NCBI RefSeq assembly: GCF_005490785.1
Contig: NZ_CP027295.1
Coordinates: forward strand, 1,922,001 to 1,986,000
Length of the DNA stretch: 64,000 nucleotides
Direction of reading: 5' to 3'
DNA from: Brachybacterium sp. SGAir0954
GTDB lineage: Bacteria; Actinomycetota; Actinomycetes; Actinomycetales; Dermabacteraceae
The stretch's first letter is position 1. Each line of letters begins with the position of its first letter. Below the pieces are notes generated by a model. It did not search any database, was not told where the DNA came from, and saw only the letters and a list, made by a program, of their open reading frames with translations. Shown in pieces: positions 25,152-33,909 of this stretch. A program made the position numbers and the translations under genes.

Positions 25152-26357
25152 TCAGCGTCCCGCCTCGTCCCGGGCTGCACCGGGCGCCGGATCACGCGCG
25201 TCACCGGACGGGCCGGCGCCGTCCCGGATCAGCGTAGCCAGCTCCTCCGGGGTCCGGCCGTGGACCTCGAGGGTCTTCTCCCCGTCGCGCGGCGGCACGG
25301 CCCGCTCGCGCGAGGCGCGCTCCAGGACCGCCTCGACCTGCTCGTCCGAGGCGCCGAGGAGGTCGTCGCCCGCGAGCATCGGCCCCTCGCCCCCGCGTCG
25401 GCGCAGCGCCCGCTCCCGCAGGGCGCCGGGCTCGTCGTCCAGCCGCACGACCTGCGCCGGCCGGACCGGGAACGGCGCGGTGACGACGAGCTCCTGCATC
25501 CCCGCCCCGACGAGCACAGCGGCGACGGCCGCGAGCACGTCCAGACCGAGCGCGGGATCCTGCCAGGCCTCTGCGGAGACGGGCTCTGCGGAGACGGCCT
25601 CCGCGGCGTCGGACCCGTCGCCGCCGTCGGAGCTCCGGAAGGAGAGCTGGGCGAGATCGAGGAACCCGGTGGGGCGTCCCTGCGCCCAGCCGCCGCTCGC
25701 GAGGGACCTGGCGACCCTCGAGGCGCCCGCGCAGCGCGGTCCGGTCACACACGGCACCGGTGTTTTGAGCGCATCGTGCTCCGCGCGCCGCTCCCGGTCG
25801 CTGGGTGCGTGGTCGGCGAGCCGTCCTCCGGGCGCCTCCCCCTCTCCGGGCGGGGCGGATCCCGCCGCCGTCGCCAGGTGCTCCTGGACCGCGGCGGCCG
25901 CCTGTGCCTCGTCGACGCCGTCGACCGGGAGACCGGTCCAGTCGGGGTGCCGCCGCCGGGACTCGGCGCTGCCGGTCGCGACGGTCTCCTCGACCATGGA
26001 CGGTCCCCATCCGCGTCCCTGCAGCCGTGCGTGCAGCGTCTCCGGCTCCGCGGTCAGCCACAGCGAGCGGGTGCGGCCCGGTGCGGTCTGCGGCGGCGGT
26101 GCGACGGGATCGGCGACCCCGGAGACCAGGAGCAGGCGGGTGCCACGCCCGCGGTGGACGGCGGCGAGCGCGATCAGGGCGCGTTCCTTGAGCGCCCAGC
26201 GGTCGTCGTCGCCCTCCCGCGCGGGGTAGAGCATGCCGAGCTGATCGACGTCCACGTACCCGACCGACGGGCGGGCCGAGGACTTCTCCTGCGCGATCCT
26301 CTGCGCGAGCGTCGACGTCCCGGCCCCGGGCGGTCCTGCGAGCCTGATCACGTCCAT
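25152..26357 (-). CDS. Tandem P-loop kinase-like protein with degenerate Walker A motifs
   Basis: A 401-residue (approximately) protein with two similar halves. The first has GPPGAGTST (residues 8-16), then VGYVDVDQLGML and ALAAVHRGRGTRLLLVSG. The second has GPRCAGAS (206-213), then TGFLDLAQLSF and AAVAAVLVGAGMQELVVT. Both resemble nucleotide-kinase P-loops, but the essential Walker A Lys is Thr14 in the first and Ala212 in the second, so ordinary ATP-dependent catalysis is doubtful. The ATG at 26357 lies 7 nt downstream of a TACGGT hexamer, which suggests a leaderless mRNA; the longer frame upstream is not homologous. The role is unknown. Confidence 0.75.
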   Translation of the reverse strand: MDVIRLAGPPGAGTSTLAQRIAQEKSSARPSVGYVDVDQLGMLYPAREGDDDRWALKERALIALAAVHRGRGTRLLLVSGVADPVAPPPQTAPGRTRSLWLTAEPETLHARLQGRGWGPSMVEETVATGSAESRRRHPDWTGLPVDGVDEAQAAAAVQEHLATAAGSAPPGEGEAPGGRLADHAPSDRERRAEHDALKTPVPCVTGPRCAGASRVARSLASGGWAQGRPTGFLDLAQLSFRSSDGGDGSDAAEAVSAEPVSAEAWQDPALGLDVLAAVAAVLVGAGMQELVVTAPFPVRPAQVVRLDDEPGALRERALRRRGGEGPMLAGDDLLGASDEQVEAVLERASRERAVPPRDGEKTLEVHGRTPEELATLIRDGAGPSGDARDPAPGAARDEAGR

Positions 26358-26370
26358 GCGCAGGACCGTA
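26358..26370 (-). promoter_or_regulatory. Leaderless promoter -10 element (minus strand)
   Basis: On the minus strand TACGGT (26370-26365) is followed by 7 nt and the ATG at 26357. Confidence 0.5.
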
Positions 26371-26427
26371 TGTGCGGCCCGGGCACCGGGGCGAGCGAGT
26401 GTCGGGTGTTCTCGTGCGGACGGACCG

Positions 26428-27642
26428 TCAGCCTTGCACGGCGGCGCGGGCGGCGACGAAGGCGCGCACCGCGGCCTCGACGTCCTGTTCGGTGTGCGCG
26501 GCGGAGAGCTGCACACGGATCCGCGCCTTCCCCTGCGGGACGACCGGGTAGGAGAAGGCGGTGACGAAGACGCCCTGCTCGAGCATGGCGTCGGCCATGC
26601 GCCCGGCGAGCGCCGCGTCGCCCAGCATGACGGGCACGATCGCGTGCTCGCCGGGGAGCAGGTCGAAGCCCTCCTCCGTCATCCGGGTCCGGAACAGCTC
26701 CGCGTTGCGGAAGAGGGTCGCCCGCAGCTCGGCGCTGCCCTCGACGAGCTCGAGCGCCTGCAGGGTCGCCGCGGTGATCGAGGGGGCGAGGGAGTTGGAG
26801 AACAGGTAGGGGCGGCCCTTCTGCCGCAGCAGCGCGACGATCTCGGCGCGGCCGGAGACGTAGCCGCCGCTCGCCCCGCCGAGGGCCTTGCCGAAGGTGC
26901 CGGTGTAGAGGTCCACGCGGTCGGAGACGCCGAAGTGCTCGGGCGTGCCCGCGCCGGTGGCGCCCATGAAGCCCACGGCGTGGGAGTCGTCGACCATGAC
27001 CAGGGCGCCGAACTCCTCGGCGAGGTCGCAGATCCCGGGGAGCGGGGCGAGGTAGCCGTCCATCGAGAACACGCCGTCGGTGACGATCACGGTGCGGCGG
27101 GAGGGCGCGCCGTCGTTCTGGGTGCGGGTCGCCTCGAGCTGGGTGCGGAGGTCCGCGAGGTCGGCGTTCGCGTAGCGGTAGCGCACGGCCTTGGACAGCC
27201 GGATCCCGTCGATGAGGGAGGCGTGGTTCAGGGCGTCGGAGACGATCGCGTCCTCCCGGCCGAACAGCGGCTCGAAGACCGCGCCGTTCGCGTCGAAGCA
27301 CGAGGAGAACAGGATCGTGTCCTCGGTGCCGAGGAAGGCGCTGAGCGCCTGCTCGAGCTCGAGGTGGAGATCCTGGGTGCCGCAGATGAAGCGCACGGAG
27401 GCCATGCCGAAGCCGCGCTCGTCGAGCGCCCGCTTCGCCGTGTCGACGAGGCGGGGGTCGTCGGCCAGGCCCAGGTAGTTGTTGGCGCAGAAGTTCAGCA
27501 CCTCGGCGCCGTCGCGGCCGGCGGGCCCGGCGGTGATCCGGCCGGCCTGGGGCGTGGTGATGACGCGCTCGTGCTTGAAGGTGCCGGCCTCCTCGATCGC
27601 GGTGAGCTCGGCGGTCAGCTGGTCCTTGAGGTCGGTGTACAC
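26428..27642 (-). CDS. kbl: Glycine C-acetyltransferase (2-amino-3-ketobutyrate CoA ligase)
   Basis: A 404-residue PLP enzyme that splits 2-amino-3-oxobutyrate with CoA to glycine and acetyl-CoA, the second step of threonine catabolism. It has the alpha-oxoamine synthase motifs [40 protein letters not shown], and the PLP lysine in [17 protein letters not shown]. The GTG at 27642 is used because AAGGA lies 5 nt upstream and homologues begin near here. The tdh gene lies upstream in the same direction, so the two steps are co-transcribed. Confidence 0.94.
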   Translation of the reverse strand: MYTDLKDQLTAELTAIEEAGTFKHERVITTPQAGRITAGPAGRDGAEVLNFCANNYLGLADDPRLVDTAKRALDERGFGMASVRFICGTQDLHLELEQALSAFLGTEDTILFSSCFDANGAVFEPLFGREDAIVSDALNHASLIDGIRLSKAVRYRYANADLADLRTQLEATRTQNDGAPSRRTVIVTDGVFSMDGYLAPLPGICDLAEEFGALVMVDDSHAVGFMGATGAGTPEHFGVSDRVDLYTGTFGKALGGASGGYVSGRAEIVALLRQKGRPYLFSNSLAPSITAATLQALELVEGSAELRATLFRNAELFRTRMTEEGFDLLPGEHAIVPVMLGDAALAGRMADAMLEQGVFVTAFSYPVVPQGKARIRVQLSAAHTEQDVEAAVRAFVAARAAVQG

Positions 27643-27688
27643 GGGGGTCCTTCCGGGGTGGCGGTGACGGGGATGGGCGCGGGGCGGG

Positions 27689-28768
27689 TCAGTCCGAGTG
27701 CTCCCAGTCCAGGAGCACCTTCCCGCCGCTGCCGGAGCGGGCAACGTCGTACGCCTCCTCCCAGCGGGCGGCGGGGAGGACGTGGGACACGGTCGCGAGG
27801 ACCCGCTCGCGCAGCACGGGCGAGGTGGAGATCATGGCGCTCATCGCGTTCCAGGTCTCGTACATCTCGCGGCCGTAGATGCCCTGCAGCGTGAGCATGT
27901 GGGTGATGACGGTGGTCCAGTCGAGCTCGAAGTGCCGGGCCGGCAGTCCGAGCAGGGCGATCTTCCCGCCGTGGTTCATCGTCGCGATCATGCCCTGCAG
28001 GGCGGAGGGCTGGCCGGAGATCTCCAGGCCCACGTCGAAGCCCTCCTTGAGGCCCAGGTCCAGCTTCGCCCGGTCGACGGTGGTCGTCGCGACGTTCAGG
28101 GCGAGGTCCACCCCGGCGGCGCGCGCCATCTCGAGGCGGTGCTCGTGGACGTCGGTGACGGCGATGAAGCGGGCCCCGGCATGGCGGGCGACCGCGGCGG
28201 CCATGAGGCCGATGGGCCCGGCGCCGGTGATGAGCACGTCCTCGCCGACGAGCGGGAACTTCAGCGCGGTGTGCACGGCGTTGCCGAAGGGGTCGAAGAG
28301 GGCGCCGAGCTCGGGGGAGATGAGGTCGGTGCGGCCCTCGTGCTCGTGGACCCAGACGTTGAGGTAGGGGATCGCGACGTAGTCGGCGAAGGCGCCGTCG
28401 CGCTGCACGCCGACGCTGCGGGTGCGGATGCACATCTGCCTGCGGCCGGCGCGGCAGTTGCGGCAGGTCCCGCACACGACGTGCCCCTCGCCGGAGACGC
28501 GATCGCCCACGCGCACGTCGCCGGCCTCGGCGCCGACCTCGACCACCTCGCCGTAGAACTCGTGGCCGGGGGTGAAGGGCACCGTGTCGCACATGGCGCG
28601 GGCGGAGTCGTCCCAGTCCTGGATGTGGAGGTCGGTGCCGCAGATCCCGGCGCGCAGCACCCGGATGAGGACGTCGTGGGGGCCGCACGCGGGCCGGGGC
28701 AGCTCGACGAGCTCGAGGCCGGCGGCGGGGGAGGTCTTGCGCAGTGCGCGCATGGGGGGCTGGGACAT
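27689..28768 (-). CDS. tdh: L-threonine 3-dehydrogenase
   Basis: A 359-residue zinc-dependent medium-chain dehydrogenase that oxidises L-threonine to 2-amino-3-oxobutyrate with NAD+. The catalytic zinc ligands are in [10 protein letters not shown] and GHEFYGEV. The structural zinc lobe is [15 protein letters not shown], and the Rossmann motif [15 protein letters not shown]. The [21 protein letters not shown] segment (shown in part: [14 protein letters not shown]) is diagnostic of Tdh. The ATG at 28768 has a GGAG 7 nt upstream; an ATG 15 nt downstream is the alternative. A TAGACT -10-like hexamer (28833-28828) would give a leader of about 55 nt. It precedes kbl. Confidence 0.94.
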   Translation of the reverse strand: MSQPPMRALRKTSPAAGLELVELPRPACGPHDVLIRVLRAGICGTDLHIQDWDDSARAMCDTVPFTPGHEFYGEVVEVGAEAGDVRVGDRVSGEGHVVCGTCRNCRAGRRQMCIRTRSVGVQRDGAFADYVAIPYLNVWVHEHEGRTDLISPELGALFDPFGNAVHTALKFPLVGEDVLITGAGPIGLMAAAVARHAGARFIAVTDVHEHRLEMARAAGVDLALNVATTTVDRAKLDLGLKEGFDVGLEISGQPSALQGMIATMNHGGKIALLGLPARHFELDWTTVITHMLTLQGIYGREMYETWNAMSAMISTSPVLRERVLATVSHVLPAARWEEAYDVARSGSGGKVLLDWEHSD

Positions 28769-28916
28769 GGGTGGTCTCCGTGGCTCCATCGCTCGGGGTG
28801 CGCCGGGGTCTCCGGACGCAGGGCACGAGTCTAGGGGCCGGGCCGCAGGAGCGCGGGGCTTCGCACCGTCCTGCGGGGCGGAGGGAATCCCCGTGACCGT
28901 CCAGGTCGTCGGCCCG

Positions 28917-28934
28917 TAGAATCGATCCGCCATG
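28917..28934 (+). promoter_or_regulatory. -10 element just upstream of hrpA
   Basis: TAGAAT at 28917-28922 lies 9 nt before the ATG at 28932, with no ribosome-binding site between. The leader would be about 3 nt. Confidence 0.45.
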
Positions 28935-31900
28935 ACCACGCCCGCCCTGCGCATCCAGTACCCCGCGGACCTCCCCGTCTCCCAGCGCCGCGACGACATC
29001 GTCGAGGCGCTGCGCGAGCACCAGGTCGTCGTCGTCGCCGGCGAGACCGGCTCCGGCAAGACCACGCAGATCCCCAAGATGCTGCTCGAGATGGGCCTGG
29101 GGGCGGAGGGCCGCCTCGTCGGCCACACCCAGCCGCGACGGATCGCGGCGCGCTCCGTCGCGAGCCGGATCGCGAGCGAGCTCGGCGAGACCCTCGGCGA
29201 GGGGACCGTCGGCTACCAGGTCCGCTTCACGAAGCAGACCGCCAAGGGGGCGCGGCTGAAGCTCATGACGGACGGCATCCTGCTCGCGGAGATCGGCCGC
29301 GACCGGCTGCTGCGCCGCTACGACGTGATCATCATCGACGAGGCGCACGAGCGCTCGCTGAACATCGACGTCATCCTCGGCTACCTCCGCCAGATCCTCC
29401 CCGAGCGGCCCGACCTCAAGGTCGTCATCACCTCCGCGACCATCGACCCGGAGCGCTTCGCGGAGCACTTCGCCGCGACCCTTCCCTCCGGAGAGCGGGT
29501 CCCCGCACCGATCATCGAGGTCTCCGGGCGCACCTTCCCCGTCGAGGTCCGCTACCGCCCGCTCGTGCTCGAGCCGGACCTCGAGGAGGACGACGAGCTC
29601 GAGGACGTCCACTCCGTCGAGCGCGACCTCACCCAGGCCGTCCTCGACGCGGTCGACGAGCTCGCGGCGGAGGGGCCCGGCGACATGCTCGTCTTCCTCC
29701 CCGGGGAGCGGGAGATCCGCGAGATCTCCGACGCGCTCACCGCGCACCTCGCCCGCGGCACCCGCGGCCGAGCCGCCCTGCCCGTCGAGGTGCTGCCGCT
29801 GTTCGGCCGGCTCTCCGCCCAGGACCAGCAGAAGATCTTCTCACCGCCCTCGGCGGGCACCTACCGCCGCGTCATCCTCTCCACGAACGTCGCCGAGACC
29901 TCGCTGACGGTCCCCGGCATCACCTACGTCATCGACTCGGGCCTCGCCCGCATCTCCCGCTACTCCCAGCGCACCAAGGTCCAGCGCCTGCCCATCGAGC
30001 CCGTCTCGCAGGCGAGCGCGAACCAGCGCTCGGGCCGCTCCGGTCGCACCCACGCCGGCATCGCCGTGCGCCTGTACTCCGAGGAGGACTTCGAGGGTCG
30101 CCCCGAGTTCACCGAGCCGGAGATCCTGCGCACCTCCCTCGCCTCCGTCGTGCTGCTCATGACCTCCCTGGGCCTCGGCGACGTCGAGTCCTTCCCCTTC
30201 GTCGAGCCGCCCGCGAGCCGCGCGATCATCGACGGCGTGCGCCTGCTCGAGGAGCTCGGCGCGATCGAGGACGACCCGCGCTCGCCGGGCGGCCGCCGCC
30301 TCACCCGCGTGGGCCGCACCCTCGCCCGCTTCCCGCTGGACCCGCGGATGGCGCGCATGCTCATCGAGGCGGACCGCCTGGGCGCCCTGCGCGAGGCCCT
30401 CGTCATCGTCGCCGCCCTCTCCATCCAGGACCCGCGGGAGCGGCCGCTCGGCCAGGAGCAGCAGGCCCGGGAGAAGCACAAGCGCTTCGAGGACGAGACG
30501 AGCGACTTCCTCGCCCTGCTGAACCTCTGGAACCACCTCAAGGAGCGCCGCGACGAGCTCTCCTCCTCCGCCTTCCGGCGCGAGGTGCGCCAGGAGTTCC
30601 TGCACTACCTGCGGATCCGCGAGTGGTGGGACCTGCACGCCCAGCTGCGGGACATGGCCAAGGACGCCGGGCTCTCCGCGAACGACACCCCGGCCTCCCC
30701 GGCCGCGATCCACCAGTCGCTGCTCGCCGGGCTGCTCAGCCACGTCGGCCTCTACGACGACCGCACCCGCGAGTACTCCGGCGCCCGCGGCGCCCGCTTC
30801 GCCCTGTGGCCCGGCTCCGCCCTCGCCAAGAAGCGGCCCGAGCTGGTCATGGTCGCCGAGCTCGTGGAGACGTCCCGGCTGTGGGGGCGCACGGCCGCCC
30901 GCATCGACGCCGCCTGGGCGGAGGAGGTCGGCGCGCACGTGCTCAAGCGCTCCTACTCCGCCCCGCACTGGTCCTCGAAGCAGGCGAGCGCCATGGCCCA
31001 CGAGAAGGTCACGCTCTACGGCGTGCCGCTCGTCGCGGATAGGGTCGTCGGCTACGGCCGCGTGGACCCCGAGGCCGCGCGCGACATCTTCCTGCAGAAC
31101 GCCCTGGTCGAGGGGGACTGGCGCACCCGCCACCACTTCTTCCGCGACAACCGGGCGCTCGTCGCCGAGCTCGAGGAGCTCGAGGCGAAGACCCGCCGGC
31201 GGGATCTGCTGGTCTCCGACGAGCAGGTGTTCGGCTTCTACGACGCCCGGATCCCGCGCGAGGTCGTCTCCGGCCGGCACTTCGACTCCTGGTGGAAGAA
31301 GCAGCGCCACGAGACGCCGGACCTGCTCACCCTCACCCAGAAGGACCTGCTCGCGGCGGAGGACGACGTCGCCGAGACCCTGCTCGCCGAGTTCCCCGAC
31401 GTCTGGGTGCAGGGGGACCTCACCCTCCCGCTCAGCTACTCCTTCGGCGAGGTCGGCGCGAAGGGCGCCGACGGCGTCACCGCGACCGTGCCGCTCGCCG
31501 TGCTCAACCGGCTCGAGCCTCGCGGCTTCGACTGGCTCGTGCCAGGCATGCGCGAGGAGCTCGTCACCGAGCTGATCCGCTCCCTTCCCAAGCCCATCCG
31601 CCGCCACCTCGTGCCCGCCCCCGAGCGGGCGAGGACGGTCGCCGCGACCCTCCACGACGACGACCCCGACGCCGGTGAGCCCTTCCTCGAGGCGGTCGCC
31701 GACGAGCTCGTGGGCCTGCCCGGCGTGCCCGACGACCTCGGCCTCTACGGCCCCGAGTTCGACACGGCGAAGCTGCCGCCGCACCTGCGCATGCACTTCC
31801 GGGTCGTGGACGCGAAGGGTCGCCAGATCGGCGCCGGGGACGACCTCGCGGCGCTCAAGACGCAGCTCAAAGCCCGGATCGACACGACCGTCTCCACCCA

Positions 31901-32786
31901 GGGCGACGACCTCGCCCGCACCGACCTGCCCGGCTTCCCTGAGGCCGGGGTGCCGCGCACGCACGTCTCCCGCACGGGCGGGCTCACCGTCACCGGCTAT
32001 CCGGCGCTCGTCGCCCGCCGCGGGGAGGACGGCCGCCTGCAGCGCGTGGACCTCGCCGTGCTCGCCACCGCGGACGAGCAGGCGCTCGCCCACCGCGAGG
32101 GCGTCGTCGCGCTCGTGGACCGGGCCGTCGGCACGGACCTCCAGGGCGTGCTGAACGCCCTCCCGAACCCCACCAAGCTCGCCGTCGCCGGCTCCCCGTA
32201 CGCGAGCACCGCCGCGCTGCTCGAGGACGCCTCCCGCGCCGCGACCTCCGCGCTCGTGGGGGAGGGGGACGTGCGCGAGCGCGCCGCCTTCGACGCGCTC
32301 GTCGCCGAGGTCCGCGCCCGGCACGACGACCTCGCCGCCCAGGCGGTGAAGGACGCCGCCGCCGCGCTCGCGGTGAACGGGAAGCTCCAGAAGGAGCTCT
32401 CCCGGGTGCCCTCGCTGTCGGTGCTCGGCCAGCTCACCCGGGTGCGCGAGCACGCCGCCTCGCTGCTGGGGGACGGCTTCGTCTCCCGCACCGGGGTGGA
32501 GCGCCTGGGCGATCTACGCCGCTACCTCGAGGCGGATCGCCTGCGGCTGCAGAAGCTCGCCGAGAACCCGCGCCGCGACGAGCAGCTCGACGGGCAGCTG
32601 CGGATGGCCGAGGAGCACTGGCACGCCGTGCGCGGCCGCCTCTCGCCGCGCCGCCGGCGCGAGGCCGACGTGCTCGAGATCGACCGGATGCTCGAGGAGT
32701 ACCGGGTGAGCCTGTTCGCCCAGACCCTCGGCACCGCGATGACCGTCTCCGACAAGCGGATCCGCAGCGCCATCGCGGCGCTCTGA
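28932..32786 (+). CDS. hrpA: ATP-dependent RNA helicase HrpA (DEAH box)
   Basis: A 1284-residue SF2 DEAH-box helicase, full family length, implicated in mRNA processing and rescue of stalled ribosomes. Walker A is GETGSGKT (38-45), motif II DEAH (136-139), motif III ITSATIDPERF, motif V STNVAETSLTVPGI and motif VI QRSGRSGRTHAG. Helicase-associated HA2 and OB-fold domains follow (to about residue 720), then the long HrpA-specific C-terminal region (DUF3418) ending VSDKRIRSAIAAL. It appears to be monocistronic with a near-leaderless start. Confidence 0.95.
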   Translation: MTTPALRIQYPADLPVSQRRDDIVEALREHQVVVVAGETGSGKTTQIPKMLLEMGLGAEGRLVGHTQPRRIAARSVASRIASELGETLGEGTVGYQVRFTKQTAKGARLKLMTDGILLAEIGRDRLLRRYDVIIIDEAHERSLNIDVILGYLRQILPERPDLKVVITSATIDPERFAEHFAATLPSGERVPAPIIEVSGRTFPVEVRYRPLVLEPDLEEDDELEDVHSVERDLTQAVLDAVDELAAEGPGDMLVFLPGEREIREISDALTAHLARGTRGRAALPVEVLPLFGRLSAQDQQKIFSPPSAGTYRRVILSTNVAETSLTVPGITYVIDSGLARISRYSQRTKVQRLPIEPVSQASANQRSGRSGRTHAGIAVRLYSEEDFEGRPEFTEPEILRTSLASVVLLMTSLGLGDVESFPFVEPPASRAIIDGVRLLEELGAIEDDPRSPGGRRLTRVGRTLARFPLDPRMARMLIEADRLGALREALVIVAALSIQDPRERPLGQEQQAREKHKRFEDETSDFLALLNLWNHLKERRDELSSSAFRREVRQEFLHYLRIREWWDLHAQLRDMAKDAGLSANDTPASPAAIHQSLLAGLLSHVGLYDDRTREYSGARGARFALWPGSALAKKRPELVMVAELVETSRLWGRTAARIDAAWAEEVGAHVLKRSYSAPHWSSKQASAMAHEKVTLYGVPLVADRVVGYGRVDPEAARDIFLQNALVEGDWRTRHHFFRDNRALVAELEELEAKTRRRDLLVSDEQVFGFYDARIPREVVSGRHFDSWWKKQRHETPDLLTLTQKDLLAAEDDVAETLLAEFPDVWVQGDLTLPLSYSFGEVGAKGADGVTATVPLAVLNRLEPRGFDWLVPGMREELVTELIRSLPKPIRRHLVPAPERARTVAATLHDDDPDAGEPFLEAVADELVGLPGVPDDLGLYGPEFDTAKLPPHLRMHFRVVDAKGRQIGAGDDLAALKTQLKARIDTTVSTQGDDLARTDLPGFPEAGVPRTHVSRTGGLTVTGYPALVARRGEDGRLQRVDLAVLATADEQALAHREGVVALVDRAVGTDLQGVLNALPNPTKLAVAGSPYASTAALLEDASRAATSALVGEGDVRERAAFDALVAEVRARHDDLAAQAVKDAAAALAVNGKLQKELSRVPSLSVLGQLTRVREHAASLLGDGFVSRTGVERLGDLRRYLEADRLRLQKLAENPRRDEQLDGQLRMAEEHWHAVRGRLSPRRRREADVLEIDRMLEEYRVSLFAQTLGTAMTVSDKRIRSAIAAL

Positions 32787-32820
32787 GGACGGCGCGGCGG
32801 CGCTCCGAGCGGTGCCGTCC
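32787..32820 (+). terminator. Candidate hairpin terminator after hrpA
   Basis: GGACGGC (32787-32793) pairs with GCCGTCC (32814-32820), with a smaller inner CGCT/AGCG helix. It begins right after the hrpA stop. Confidence 0.45.
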
Positions 32821-33246
32821 GCGTGGTCGGGCGCACATGCCAGGGCCGTCGAAGCGTGCTCGCGCTCACGGGACGCGCCCGGTGGTCGAACTTTTGCCGT
32901 CGGATCCTCGGCGCGGGCGCTGCGGAGCGGCTCCGGCCCCGGTCGCGCCCGGTTCCCGGGCGGTCACCGGCGACGATGCCCTGACAGGCAGGTGTCCGAA
33001 ACGCCGTCAAGGACGGTCAAGGATCGTCATGCGTCGGCAAAACGGCACTCCGGCGAGGCGGACTTTCCCGGTGTGATCCGCGAAACCCCTGTTCACAGCG
33101 CTGCGAGCGGTCCGTACCGTCGATCGGACTCCCACCGGGGCGCGGTCGGCCCATCTCCTGGCCCGCAGCCCCGGTCCGCCGCCGGGTCCCCGGCCGCGGA
33201 TCCGACCGCGTCCTCCGGGGCGCCCCGCCCGAAGGTGCTCTCCCGT
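32821..33246. other. Long intergenic region upstream of the Tat-exported gene
   Basis: About 430 nt with no convincing reading frame. It contains short repeated words such as GTCAAGGACGGTCAAGGATCGTC near 33007 (GTCAAGGA twice, 10 bp apart) and the promoter described at 33092-33120. I searched for the ydaO (c-di-AMP) riboswitch because it often precedes actinobacterial cell-wall hydrolase genes, and did not find its conserved core. Confidence 0.5.
33092..33120 (+). promoter_or_regulatory. Sigma-70-type promoter for the lysozyme-like gene
   Basis: TTCACA (33092-33097) and TACCGT (33115-33120) are separated by exactly 17 bp. Transcription from about 33127 would give a leader of roughly 120 nt. 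Confidence 0.5.
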
Positions 33247-33852
33247 ATGTCCGTCTCCCGCCGCCACCTGCTCCGCGCCGCTCCGCTGGGCCTCGCCGCC
33301 GTCTCCGTCCCCACGTTCGCCGCGACCGCGCTCGCCGCCCCGTCGGCCCCCGCCGAGGCCTCCGACGAGTGGACCGAGGAGTTCCTGACGCGCGCCGAGA
33401 ACCGCGAGTACTTCGCGCTGGACGACATGGACGACTGGCAGACCGACAACGCGCGCTTCGTCATCGCGGTGTGCAAGGGCCACGGCATCAGCGCCCACGG
33501 CGCCCAGATCGTCCTCGCGACCGCGATCGTCGAGGCGTGGCTGTACAACTACGAGCCGGCCGTCGACCTCGACTCCGGCGGCATGTTCCAGCAGCGTCCC
33601 TCCATGGGCTGGGGCACCGCGGAGCAGGTCCGTCACAAGAAGCGCGCGATCGACGCCTTCCTGGGCCTCGGCGACCACTCGGAGGCCCCCGGCCTGCTCG
33701 ACGTGGCCCCCGACTACGAGAGCTGGGACGTAGGCAGCGCCGCGCAGGCCGTGCAGGCCAGCGCCTTCCCCGAGCGCTACCAGGAGCAGGCTGAGGCCGC
33801 CGCGGCGATCTGGGACCGCTTCCAGTCCGAGGTGGACCCCTACACCGACTGA
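33247..33852 (+). CDS. Tat-exported lysozyme-like (transglycosylase-type) protein
   Basis: A 201-residue exported protein. The N-terminus MSVSRRHLLRAAPLGLA has a Tat twin-Arg motif (SRRHLL), with a hydrophobic stretch and AxA-type cleavage (ALAAPSA). The mature domain contains QIVLATAIVEAWLYNYEP and MFQQRPSMGWGTAEQV, which resembles the GLFQQRPSxGWGTPEQ pattern of actinobacterial lysozyme-like cell-wall proteins. In that family the Glu of the first motif is the probable catalytic acid. A role in peptidoglycan turnover is inferred. No Shine-Dalgarno sequence is obvious at the ATG. Confidence 0.75.
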   Translation: MSVSRRHLLRAAPLGLAAVSVPTFAATALAAPSAPAEASDEWTEEFLTRAENREYFALDDMDDWQTDNARFVIAVCKGHGISAHGAQIVLATAIVEAWLYNYEPAVDLDSGGMFQQRPSMGWGTAEQVRHKKRAIDAFLGLGDHSEAPGLLDVAPDYESWDVGSAAQAVQASAFPERYQEQAEAAAAIWDRFQSEVDPYTD

Positions 33853-33893
33853 CGAGTCCGACGGGGTGGTGCGCCCGAGCGCCCCGCGCTCGT

Positions 33894-33909
33894 TAGGCTG
33901 TGCCTCATG
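33894..33909 (+). promoter_or_regulatory. Leaderless promoter -10 element
   Basis: TAGGCT at 33894-33899 is followed by 7 nt and the ATG at 33907 of the malic enzyme gene. Confidence 0.55.

Noticed and set aside
32821-33246. c-di-AMP (ydaO) riboswitch upstream of the lysozyme-like gene
   Set aside because: The context is right, but the conserved core segments of the aptamer are not present.
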